NCBI GenBank assembly: GCA_934754755.1
Contig: CAKVJS010000060.1
Span: forward strand, 1-7,068
Origin: an uncultured Erysipelotrichales bacterium
GTDB taxonomy: Bacteria; Bacillota_I; Bacilli_A; Erysipelotrichales; Coprobacillaceae
Length of the DNA: 7,068 bases
Direction: 5' to 3'
The position numbers and the translations under genes are program-made. Below, piece by piece: positions 1 through 5,129 of this stretch (its first letter is position 1; the number at the start of each line of letters is the position of its first letter). A model generated the notes under the pieces. The model was not told the origin of the DNA. It saw only the letters and a list, made by a program, of their open reading frames with translations, and searched no databases.

Positions 1-178
1 GGGATTCCTTAGTACCATCAAATCGTTTCATCCAACGCATTAAAGAAGCTTTTGATATCTTATAACGCCTGCAAACAAAGGTGATTGTATTATGTTTCTT
101 TTGGTAAAGTAGACAGGCGTGGTAACGAGTTTTTAATTCGTGTGGATAATAACGTTGAGTATGTGTTATACTGTTCAT
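1..178 (-). CDS. Insertion-sequence transposase, N-terminal fragment (cut by window edge)
   Basis: This is the first 59 residues of an open frame read leftward out of the window. It starts at the ATG complementary to 176-178, preceded by AAAGGAG (complement of 189-195). The fragment is basic and holds a helix-turn-helix at about residues 31-50, with TFVCRRYKISKASLMRWMKR as the core: a short helix, a turn at K40-I41-S42, then a recognition helix with K43, S45, R48 and W49. This pattern is typical of the DNA-binding N-terminus of IS3- or IS481-type transposases, which recognise the element's terminal repeats. The catalytic DDE domain would lie outside the window, so whether the gene is intact cannot be judged. 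The family (IS3 orfA or a single-frame IS481-like protein) is inferred from general resemblance only. No frameshift or stop is seen in the visible part. It diverges from the yceD operon. Confidence 0.75.
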   Translation of the reverse strand, partial: MNSITHTQRYYPHELKTRYHACLLYQKKHNTITFVCRRYKISKASLMRWMKRFDGTKES

Positions 179-235
179 GTGGATAGAACTCCTTTCATTT
201 TGTATCGTAACTTATATGATAAAGGTTCTATTCAC
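179..235 (-). promoter_or_regulatory. Leader hairpin over the transposase ribosome binding site
   Basis: Two arms face each other. The left arm is GTG (179-181), ATAGAA (183-188) and CCTTT (191-195). The right arm is AAAGG (221-225), TTCTAT (226-231) and CAC (233-235). They pair over 14 bp with one mismatch and a two-base bulge, around a loop of about 25 bases. In the transposase message the AAAGGAG ribosome binding site lies inside the stem, so folding should hide it. Read on the plus strand, the same stem is followed by six T residues (236-241), resembling a terminator with a large loop. The pairing is seen in the sequence; the function is inferred. Confidence 0.5.
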
Positions 236-323
236 TTTTTTCTATCCTTGATTTTCAAAAGGTGAGTTTTGTCTCACATCAATTGTAAACTAACATAAAA
301 CATAGTAAAATAGCCAAAAGCAA

Positions 324-352
324 TTGACTTATGGGAATATTTTATATATAAT
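324..352 (+). promoter_or_regulatory. Sigma-70-type promoter of yceD-rpmF
   Basis: TTGACT (324-329, five of six consensus bases) and TATAAT (347-352, perfect) are separated by 17 bp, the optimal spacing for the housekeeping sigma factor. Transcription would start near 359, leaving a leader of about 23 bases before the yceD ATG. The stretch 279-323 between the presumed IS end and this promoter is AT-rich and shows no gene or clear motif beyond CAATTG twice (280-285 and 321-326). Confidence 0.8.
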
Positions 353-369
353 TGTCATTGCGGTTATAG

Positions 370-378
370 AAGGTGATT
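370..378 (+). promoter_or_regulatory. Ribosome binding site that fixes the yceD start
   Basis: The string AAGGTGATT lies a few bases before the ATG at 382 and pairs well with the 3' end of 16S rRNA. A GTG at 373 is in frame, but it lies inside this site and would have only about 14 bases of predicted transcript before it. The ATG is therefore the better start. Confidence 0.75.
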
Positions 379-381
379 ACT

Positions 382-885
382 ATGCGATACAACTTGGATT
401 GGATTATTAAACAAAAGGGACATTTTACGTTGCAGGAAACACTAATATTTCCTAAAGAAGTGTTTGCCAAGTTTTCAAATATTAATGGCTTAAAAGATAT
501 TAAAGTCCAAGGAACCGGGAATCTTGATACAAGCAAAAATATAGTATACACAGATCTACAAATTACAGGTTGTATGCTTCTGCCATGCGCCTTAACATTA
601 GAAGAAGTAGAATATCCCTTTTCTATTTCTTGCATAGAAGTCTTTTCATTTGAAAAGGTAGATCCCGATCAATCCATCCATGCTGTTAAAAATAATATCG
701 TAGATCTTACACCCGTGGTGTTTGAAAATATTATGTTAGAAATTCCCATGCGCGTAACAAGCAAAAACGCAAAGGTACAAACAACGGGTAAAGGATGGCA
801 GTTAATCGATACTAAAGAAACAAATAGGAATGATGAGATCGATCCTAGATTAGCGAAGTTAAAAGAGTATTTTAAAGATCAATAG
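382..885 (+). CDS. yceD: DUF177 / YceD-family protein (YlbN-like)
   Basis: This 167-residue protein belongs to the DUF177 family, found next to rpmF across bacteria. In plants and E. coli the family is linked to 23S rRNA accumulation and ribosome assembly; its exact role is unsettled. Family marks seen are the central C64-x4-C69 segment followed by an acidic stretch (LEEVEYPF), the VDLTPVVFENIMLEIPM stretch at about 107-123, and the C-terminal DPRLAKLKEYF at about 154-164. The later cysteine-rich C-terminal motif found in many relatives is absent: position 127 onward reads TSKNA with no cysteine. The ATG at 382 is chosen over an in-frame GTG at 373 because the ribosome binding site occupies the GTG. 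The gene lies 12 bases before rpmF and is cotranscribed with it from the promoter at 324-352. Assignment rests on these motifs plus the rpmF neighbour. Confidence 0.85.
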   Translation: MRYNLDWIIKQKGHFTLQETLIFPKEVFAKFSNINGLKDIKVQGTGNLDTSKNIVYTDLQITGCMLLPCALTLEEVEYPFSISCIEVFSFEKVDPDQSIHAVKNNIVDLTPVVFENIMLEIPMRVTSKNAKVQTTGKGWQLIDTKETNRNDEIDPRLAKLKEYFKDQ

Positions 886-897
886 GAGGATGGAACG

Positions 898-1065
898 ATG
901 GCAGTACCACAAAGAAGAATATCAAAAACAAGAAGAAATAAAAGAAGAACACATGATAAACTTACTGTGCCAGCAGTAGTTGTATGTCCCACATGTGGAG
1001 ACTATAAACTATCGCATCGAGTATGTAAGCACTGTGGATCTTATAAAGGTGAAAAAGTACTATAA
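898..1065 (+). CDS. rpmF: 50S ribosomal protein L32
   Basis: A 55-residue basic protein of the usual L32 length, a component of the large ribosomal subunit near the peptidyl transferase region. It opens with [19 protein letters not shown], the hallmark L32 N-terminus (AVPxRRxSKxRxxxRRxH). It carries two zinc-knuckle pairs, C30-x2-C33 and C43-x2-C46, so this is the zinc-binding (C+) form rather than the cysteine-free paralogue made under zinc shortage. A full AGGAGGA ribosome binding site (884-890) overlaps the yceD stop codon, with a 7-base spacer to the ATG. The small size hides it from length-filtered gene calls. It is the second and last gene of the yceD-rpmF operon, with a terminator seven bases after its stop. 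Confidence 0.97.
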   Translation: MAVPQRRISKTRRNKRRTHDKLTVPAVVVCPTCGDYKLSHRVCKHCGSYKGEKVL

Positions 1066-1071
1066 TAAAAT

Positions 1072-1094
1072 ACCCCTTATTGGGGTTTTTTTTT
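1072..1094 (+). terminator. Rho-independent terminator of the yceD-rpmF operon
   Basis: ACCCC (1072-1076) pairs with GGGGT (1082-1086) around the loop TTATT and is followed by an unbroken T tract to 1094. AAAA at 1067-1070 could extend the stem against the T tract. It lies directly after the rpmF stop and separates the operon from the mraZ unit. Confidence 0.9.
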
Positions 1095-1161
1095 ATGTCT
1101 ATTTTTTGGCTGTATAAGCGGATCTTACAGTATTAAAGCGAGTATTAGAATACAAAATGGC

Positions 1162-1190
1162 TATACATTTATAGAATTACAGTATATAAT
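1162..1190 (+). promoter_or_regulatory. Promoter of the mraZ-rsmH-ftsL-pbpB unit
   Basis: A perfect -10 box TATAAT (1185-1190) stands 17 bp after TATACA (1162-1167), which matches four of six -35 consensus bases. The start of transcription would fall near 1197, giving a leader of about 47 bases that contains the MraZ boxes. The weak -35 fits a regulated promoter. This is the only convincing promoter between the rpmF terminator and mraZ. Confidence 0.7.
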
Positions 1191-1199
1191 TGAGGTATC

Positions 1200-1239
1200 A
1201 AATGTAAGAAAGTGTAAGTAAGTGTGAAGAAGTGGGTGA
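1200..1239 (+). promoter_or_regulatory. MraZ operator: phased AAGTGK repeats
   Basis: AAGTGT begins at 1210 and again at 1220, AAGTGG begins at 1230, and a degenerate copy AAATGT begins at 1200. The spacing is exactly 10 bp throughout, so all copies face the same side of the helix. MraZ is known to bind tandem short G-rich repeats with about 10-bp period upstream of its own gene (TGGG-type repeats in E. coli, AAAGTG-type in mycoplasmas). The array starts about where transcription should begin and ends inside the mraZ ribosome binding site, so bound MraZ would lie downstream of the promoter. The repeats are seen; identity as the operator is inferred from family knowledge. Confidence 0.8.
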
Positions 1240-1240
1240 T
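1231..1240 (+). promoter_or_regulatory. mraZ ribosome binding site, overlapping the last MraZ box
   Basis: AGTGGGTGAT matches AGGAGGTGAT at eight of ten positions and ends three bases before the ATG at 1244. It shares AGTGG with the last MraZ box. It also rules against the in-frame GTG at 1232, which lies within it and would add four residues not found in MraZ proteins. Confidence 0.65.
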
Positions 1241-1243
1241 AAC

Positions 1244-1678
1244 ATGTTCATGGGTGAGTATACGCACAATATTGATACAAAGGGACGCTTGATTATTCCT
1301 TCTAAGCTACGCGAACAATGCGGTGAAAGTGTTGTTGTTACGCGTGGCTTTGAAGGGTGTCTAGCCCTGTATACAGCCGATGGTTGGAAGGAATATTATG
1401 CCATGTTACAACGGTTGCCCAAGAATAAAAAGGAAACCCGCTCTTTTGTGCGGATGATTACGGCTCGCGCTTCGACCTGTGAATTTGATAAGTTAGGGAG
1501 AATCAATATTCCTAGTATCTTACGGGAAGTTGGTAATTTATCTAAGGAATGTGTTATTGTAGGTGTTGGTGATCATGTCGAAATATGGTCAGAAGATCGA
1601 TGGCTAACGTATTATGATGACAATAAAGATACGTTTGATGCCATTTCAGAATCATTGGAAGGATTTGAGATAGGATGA
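1244..1678 (+). CDS. mraZ: Transcriptional regulator MraZ
   Basis: MraZ is the DNA-binding regulator that heads the division and cell wall cluster and usually represses its own operon; it forms ring-like oligomers that contact several operator repeats. This 144-residue protein has the family's normal length and begins MFMGEYTHNID. It contains two SpoVT-AbrB-type beta modules, each with the signature D-x3-R: D11-TKG-R15 followed by LIIP, and D82-KLG-R86 followed by INIP. The ATG at 1244 is chosen because the usual MraZ N-terminus starts there and the ribosome binding site covers the alternative GTG at 1232. The phased AAGTGK repeats just upstream fit autoregulation. The stop codon overlaps the rsmH start in ATGA (1675-1678), indicating translational coupling. 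Confidence 0.96.
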   Translation: MFMGEYTHNIDTKGRLIIPSKLREQCGESVVVTRGFEGCLALYTADGWKEYYAMLQRLPKNKKETRSFVRMITARASTCEFDKLGRINIPSILREVGNLSKECVIVGVGDHVEIWSEDRWLTYYDDNKDTFDAISESLEGFEIG

Positions 1679-2622
1679 ATGAGTTTAAACATACCCCCGT
1701 ATTAATGAAAGAGTCGATCGAAGGATTACGTATTGATCCGACTGGTATATATGTAGATTGTACGTTAGGTGGTGGTGGGCATAGCCAACAAATTTTACAA
1801 CAACTGACAACCGGTCATTTATATTGTTTTGACCAAGATCCGTATGCCTTGGCTAAGACAAAACCAAAGTTAGAAAAAATAAGCGATCGTTTTACAATAA
1901 TAGATTCTAATTTTGTACACTTACAAGAAGAACTAGCGAAGCGACAGGTACATCGGGTCAATGGTATCTTATTTGATTTAGGGGTTTCCTCACCACAGTT
2001 TGATAATGCCACAAGGGGGTTTAGTTACCAACACAATGAGCGCCTAGATATGCGTATGGATACTCGTCAATCATTGGATGCATATACGATCGTTAATACA
2101 TGGTCCTATAAGGAACTGGTACGAATTTTATACCAATATGCGGATGAGAAATTTGCGAAGGCCATTGTTCGGAAAATAGAACAGAAGCGAGAGATAGCAC
2201 CGATTGTCACAACCTTTGATCTTGTTGACATCATTAAAGAGGCGATGCCTGCCTATGCTTTGAAAAAGCCAGGGCACCCTGCTAAACGCACTTTCCAGGC
2301 ATTACGTATTGCTGTCAATGACGAACTTCGTGTATTTGAGCGTGCGCTGCAACAAGCTTTCGATATGATTGATGTAAAAGGTAGGATTGCGGTGATTACG
2401 TTTCATAGTTTGGAGGATAAAATTTGTAAATATGCTTTCCAAGAGGCTACTAGACAAGATGCACTAACAATAGGATTACCAAATATTCCGGAGACAATGT
2501 TACCAAAATTTACCTTAGTTACAAAAAAGGCTATTGTTTCATCAAAGGAAGAGTTATTAGAAAATAACCGGGCGCATTCTGCTAGGTTACGAATTATTGA
2601 AAGGGTGAGATGGGATGTTTAA
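1675..2622 (+). CDS. rsmH: 16S rRNA (cytosine-1402-N4)-methyltransferase RsmH (MraW)
   Basis: RsmH transfers a methyl group from S-adenosylmethionine to N4 of cytosine 1402 in the decoding centre of 16S rRNA, acting in the cytoplasm. The 315-residue length is typical (about 310). Visible motifs are HTPVLMKE at 6-13, the SAM-binding loop LGGGGHS at 31-37, the acidic FDQD at 52-55, FDLGVSSPQFD at 100-110, RGFSY at 114-118, LDMRMD at 124-129, the conserved KRTFQALRIAVNDEL at 204-218, and ITFHSLED at 241-248. The inserted helical domain lies between about 130 and 200. The start overlaps the mraZ stop by four bases, with GGAAGGA (1657-1663) about 11 bases upstream as ribosome binding site. The stop overlaps ftsL by eight bases. 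All key residues are present. Confidence 0.97.
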   Translation: MNEFKHTPVLMKESIEGLRIDPTGIYVDCTLGGGGHSQQILQQLTTGHLYCFDQDPYALAKTKPKLEKISDRFTIIDSNFVHLQEELAKRQVHRVNGILFDLGVSSPQFDNATRGFSYQHNERLDMRMDTRQSLDAYTIVNTWSYKELVRILYQYADEKFAKAIVRKIEQKREIAPIVTTFDLVDIIKEAMPAYALKKPGHPAKRTFQALRIAVNDELRVFERALQQAFDMIDVKGRIAVITFHSLEDKICKYAFQEATRQDALTIGLPNIPETMLPKFTLVTKKAIVSSKEELLENNRAHSARLRIIERVRWDV

Positions 2623-2923
2623 ATATAAAAAAACCGGTTTTGAATCATTCGCAATGAAATTTTTAATCTGTAGTATTGTCGTATACATATTTGGTAATAT
2701 TGGGATTAAGGCTGTCGAATCGACAACTTCCAATCACAAACAACGATTGGAAAAGGAAATTGTGAAATTGGATTCAACGATAGATGGATTACAATTGAAT
2801 AAACAAGATTTAGTATCATTTTCCCGTTTATATACGATAGCACAAAAGAAAGGCTATAACTATCGTATGGAGGCAATGGCTACCGCGAAGGAAAGAGTTA
2901 CTCGTACAAGGAATGAACAATAA
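2615..2923 (+). CDS. ftsL: Cell division protein FtsL (septum-site bitopic membrane protein)
   Basis: This 102-residue protein has the FtsL layout: a short basic cytoplasmic tail (1-13), one membrane segment (about 14-31), and an extracytoplasmic coiled coil. Leucines at 45, 52, 59 and 66 are spaced exactly seven apart, with I49 and I56 as the second heptad core positions, giving a leucine-zipper-like helix. The coil is followed by a conserved-looking region with LYTIAQKKGYNYR. FtsL joins DivIC/FtsB and DivIB/FtsQ and helps activate septal wall synthesis by FtsW and PBP2B. FtsL sequences diverge strongly, so the call rests on topology, the heptads, length and position between rsmH and pbpB, as in Bacillus. 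Start ATG at 2615 has AAGGGTGA (2601-2608) upstream, inside rsmH; its stop shares one base with the pbpB start (TAATG). Confidence 0.88.
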   Translation: MFKYKKTGFESFAMKFLICSIVVYIFGNIGIKAVESTTSNHKQRLEKEIVKLDSTIDGLQLNKQDLVSFSRLYTIAQKKGYNYRMEAMATAKERVTRTRNEQ

Positions 2924-5064
2924 TGCGTCATAACAAAGTTGCTTATATTATATTTCCTACCTTAATTATTGGGCTCATTCTTAATATTCTTTATATCGGA
3001 ACGACAGGAAAACATATTGTTAGTGGATTTGAAATTCAAAAGTTTGCGAAGTCTAGGGGAAAAGTAAAAGATATCGTACAGGCTCAAAGAGGTGAAATCA
3101 TTAGTAGTGATAATGAAGTTATTGCGAATACGGTAAAAAAATATAAAATCATTGCGTATACATCAAATAAACGTGCCGGTTACGGAAAATTACCAGCGTA
3201 TGTACAAGATGCTACAAAAACAGCGCAAGTAATTGCCCCGTTGCTTGGAATAGAAGAAAGTAAGATGGCTACGAAACTCCAAACGGCCATTGACAAAGGT
3301 AGCTGGCAGGTGGAATTTGGTAAACAAGGAAGCAATATTAATACATTAGTGAAAGATAAAATCATGGAACAAATGGAAGTATCCAAACTAACCGGGATTG
3401 ACTTTATTGAAGAAAACGTCCGCAATTATCCAATGGGAGATTTTGCGAGCTATATTTTAGGTTATGCACAATTAAAAATGCAAGATAAGGTAAAGATGAT
3501 CAAGGGAGAAATGGGTATCGAGCGCTATTATAATACGGATCTATCCGGCGAAAATGGATACCAAATGTATCAAATTGATGCTAAGGGAAATCGACTACCC
3601 AATGGAATGTTAGAAGAGAAAAAGGTAAAAAATGGAAGTTCCATCTATTTAACAATCAATGCTTCCCTGCAAAGAAGTTTAGATATCCAATTGGCAGCTA
3701 CCGCTAAACAAGTGGGAGCGAGTAATGGCGCTAGTGCTGTTATGGAAGTAAAGACCGGTAAAATTCTTGCTATGTCTAATTATCCAAGTTTTGATCCGAA
3801 TGCCCGCGATATTCGCAATTATCAAAATTTTTTCTTTGAACAGACGTATGAATGTGGATCTGTTTTTAAACCATTCACCTATGCAAGTATTATTGAAGAT
3901 GGAAAATATAAAGGCAATGATACCTATGAAACAGGTATATATGAAGTGTCGGGTAAAAAGATTGGTGACTGGCATCGCTCTGGATGGGGTAGGCAGACAT
4001 TCGATAATGGGTTGGCCCTTTCTAGTAATACTGCCATCGCTAATCTAGTCGATCGTTACGCTGATCACGATGTACTTTCGAAGGATTACCAAAAGCTAGG
4101 CTTTTTTACCAAAAGTACGATTGATAAATTTGATTCTCCTTCCGGTATTGCTCTTTTTAAAACGGGTAAGCGACTCGATTATATTACAAGCGGATTTGGA
4201 CAGGGATCAACGGTCACACCATTACAGTTATTGCGCGCCTATAGTGTATTTGGAAATGATGGAAGAACGGTAGAACCTTACTTTATTGATCGTTTAGTAG
4301 ATGGCAATACAAAGAAGGTTGTATATGCGAGTAAACCAAAGTATTCAGACCGGATTTTTTCTACTAAAACAATTGAAAAAATGAATCAGTTATTATTAAA
4401 TAACATTGAAAATCCGTCAGCTGTTGCGAAAAATTATCGATTGGATACGGGTGTAAAAATGATGGGAAAAACAGGAACTGGTCAAATCGCTAGTAAACAA
4501 GGGTATCGGACCGATAGTTATTCGATGTCTTTTGCGGGGTTAGCTCCTGCTGATAAACCGGAAATTGTCATTATCAATATTTTCCAATGTGCTGATAAAC
4601 CAGGAGTATCGAATATTTTAGCGGATTTTTCAAAATCGATTATGATTCATGCGTTAGCCTCTAAAACTGCATATACTGATATGCAAAGTGAAGGAACAGC
4701 TGCTACGTACGATGTTGATTCCTTTACGAATCAAAGTGTTTCGTATGTTAGTGCAAAATTAAAGGCTAAGAAAATACAACCGATTGTATTAGGTAACGGT
4801 AATTCAGTAGTGGATCAATTTCCTGCTGCTTCCTCTGTTGTATCGAGTGGCGATCGTATCTTCTTGAAAACCGACTCTGATATATTCGAAATGCCAAATA
4901 TGATCGGATGGTCTCGTAAGGACGTACAAGTATTTGCTTCTTTAAGTGGCCTTTCGGTTGCCTGGCAAGGAGAAGCGACCGGCATAGTAACGAAACAAGG
5001 TGTTACAGAGGGAACCCCCCTTTCAGTGGATCATTCTTTTAGTGTTACATTATCGAACCAATAG
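2923..5064 (+). CDS. pbpB: Class B penicillin-binding protein PBP2B (FtsI type) with two PASTA domains
   Basis: This is the septal transpeptidase that cross-links peptidoglycan during division, working with FtsW and FtsL. The 713-residue protein has a membrane anchor (about 7-25) and an N-terminal pedestal domain beginning at R56-G57 in the conserved RGEI segment. The penicillin-binding domain carries all three active-site motifs: S313-V-F-K316 (nucleophile S313), S367-S368-N369, and K516-T517-G518-T519. Two PASTA domains follow (about 597-651 and 657-712), as expected for the Bacillus-type enzyme. The residue before the G-S of the nucleophile motif is cysteine (C311) where proline is usual (EPGS). 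It starts in the ftsL stop (TAATG) with no strong ribosome binding site of its own (only AAGGAATGAA at 2909-2918), suggesting translation coupled to ftsL. A terminator follows its stop. Confidence 0.95.
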   Translation: MRHNKVAYIIFPTLIIGLILNILYIGTTGKHIVSGFEIQKFAKSRGKVKDIVQAQRGEIISSDNEVIANTVKKYKIIAYTSNKRAGYGKLPAYVQDATKTAQVIAPLLGIEESKMATKLQTAIDKGSWQVEFGKQGSNINTLVKDKIMEQMEVSKLTGIDFIEENVRNYPMGDFASYILGYAQLKMQDKVKMIKGEMGIERYYNTDLSGENGYQMYQIDAKGNRLPNGMLEEKKVKNGSSIYLTINASLQRSLDIQLAATAKQVGASNGASAVMEVKTGKILAMSNYPSFDPNARDIRNYQNFFFEQTYECGSVFKPFTYASIIEDGKYKGNDTYETGIYEVSGKKIGDWHRSGWGRQTFDNGLALSSNTAIANLVDRYADHDVLSKDYQKLGFFTKSTIDKFDSPSGIALFKTGKRLDYITSGFGQGSTVTPLQLLRAYSVFGNDGRTVEPYFIDRLVDGNTKKVVYASKPKYSDRIFSTKTIEKMNQLLLNNIENPSAVAKNYRLDTGVKMMGKTGTGQIASKQGYRTDSYSMSFAGLAPADKPEIVIINIFQCADKPGVSNILADFSKSIMIHALASKTAYTDMQSEGTAATYDVDSFTNQSVSYVSAKLKAKKIQPIVLGNGNSVVDQFPAASSVVSSGDRIFLKTDSDIFEMPNMIGWSRKDVQVFASLSGLSVAWQGEATGIVTKQGVTEGTPLSVDHSFSVTLSNQ

Positions 5065-5068
5065 AAAT

Positions 5069-5101
5069 AAAAGGTGTGGGTATATTACCCCACCCTTTTT
5101 T
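5069..5101 (+). terminator. Rho-independent terminator after pbpB
   Basis: GGTG (5073-5076) and GGGTA (5078-5082) pair with TACCC (5086-5090) and CACC (5091-5094) around the loop TAT, with a single bulged T at 5077. The stem continues weakly through AAAA (5069-5072) against a six-T tract (5096-5101). It begins four bases after the pbpB stop and should end, or at least reduce, transcription before the next PBP gene. Confidence 0.85.
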
Positions 5102-5102
5102 A

Positions 5103-5117
5103 TATAGTAATACTATA
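5103..5117 (+). promoter_or_regulatory. Perfect 15-bp palindrome before the SpoVD-type gene
   Basis: TATAGTA (5103-5109) and TACTATA (5111-5117) form a perfect dyad around one central A. It lies between the pbpB terminator and the AAGGTGAT ribosome binding site (5117-5124) of the downstream PBP gene, sharing one base with that site. It could be an operator or part of a promoter -10 region. No convincing sigma-70 -35 box is placed upstream, because that position falls in the terminator stem. AT-rich palindromes arise by chance, so function is uncertain. Confidence 0.4.
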
Positions 5118-5129
5118 AGGTGATAAGAT

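Larger units (their letters stand above)
1..278 (-). mobile_element. Partial insertion sequence, transposase-start end
   Basis: The transposase start and its roughly 100-base leader form one end of an insertion sequence whose other end is outside the window. The outer boundary is uncertain. A guess is near 278, because reading inward on the minus strand the sequence then begins TGTGAGACAAAACTCACC, and TG...CA ends are usual for IS3-like elements. That segment contains a small inverted repeat (262-266 with 273-277). The matching terminal repeat and any target-site duplication cannot be seen, so this right edge is an inference. Confidence 0.4.

Noticed and set aside
373..381. GTG start giving yceD three extra residues
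   Set aside because: The GTG lies inside the AAGGTGAT ribosome binding site that serves the ATG at 382, and family members start at the MRYNL-like position.
342..635. 97-codon minus-strand frame opposite yceD
   Set aside because: It overlaps a recognised gene and its promoter, has no ribosome binding site worth noting and no recognisable product; it is a shadow frame.
1232..1243. GTG start giving mraZ four extra residues
   Set aside because: It lies inside the ribosome binding site and last operator box; MraZ proteins begin MFMGEY, matching the ATG at 1244.
1815..2012. 65-codon minus-strand frame inside rsmH
   Set aside because: It is opposite the conserved SAM-binding region of RsmH and has no independent support.
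3180..3425. 81-codon minus-strand frame inside the pbpB pedestal domain
   Set aside because: It is opposite a continuous, family-consistent coding frame and no product is recognisable.
3679..4048. Frames of 93-98 codons within pbpB on both strands
   Set aside because: They lie within the penicillin-binding domain, whose intact motifs show the real reading frame.
5095..5117. Standard sigma-70 promoter for the SpoVD-type gene using TATATA (5101-5106) or TACTAT (5111-5116)
   Set aside because: The -35 positions fall in the C-rich and G-rich terminator stem with no TTGACA-like match, so it is not annotated as a promoter.
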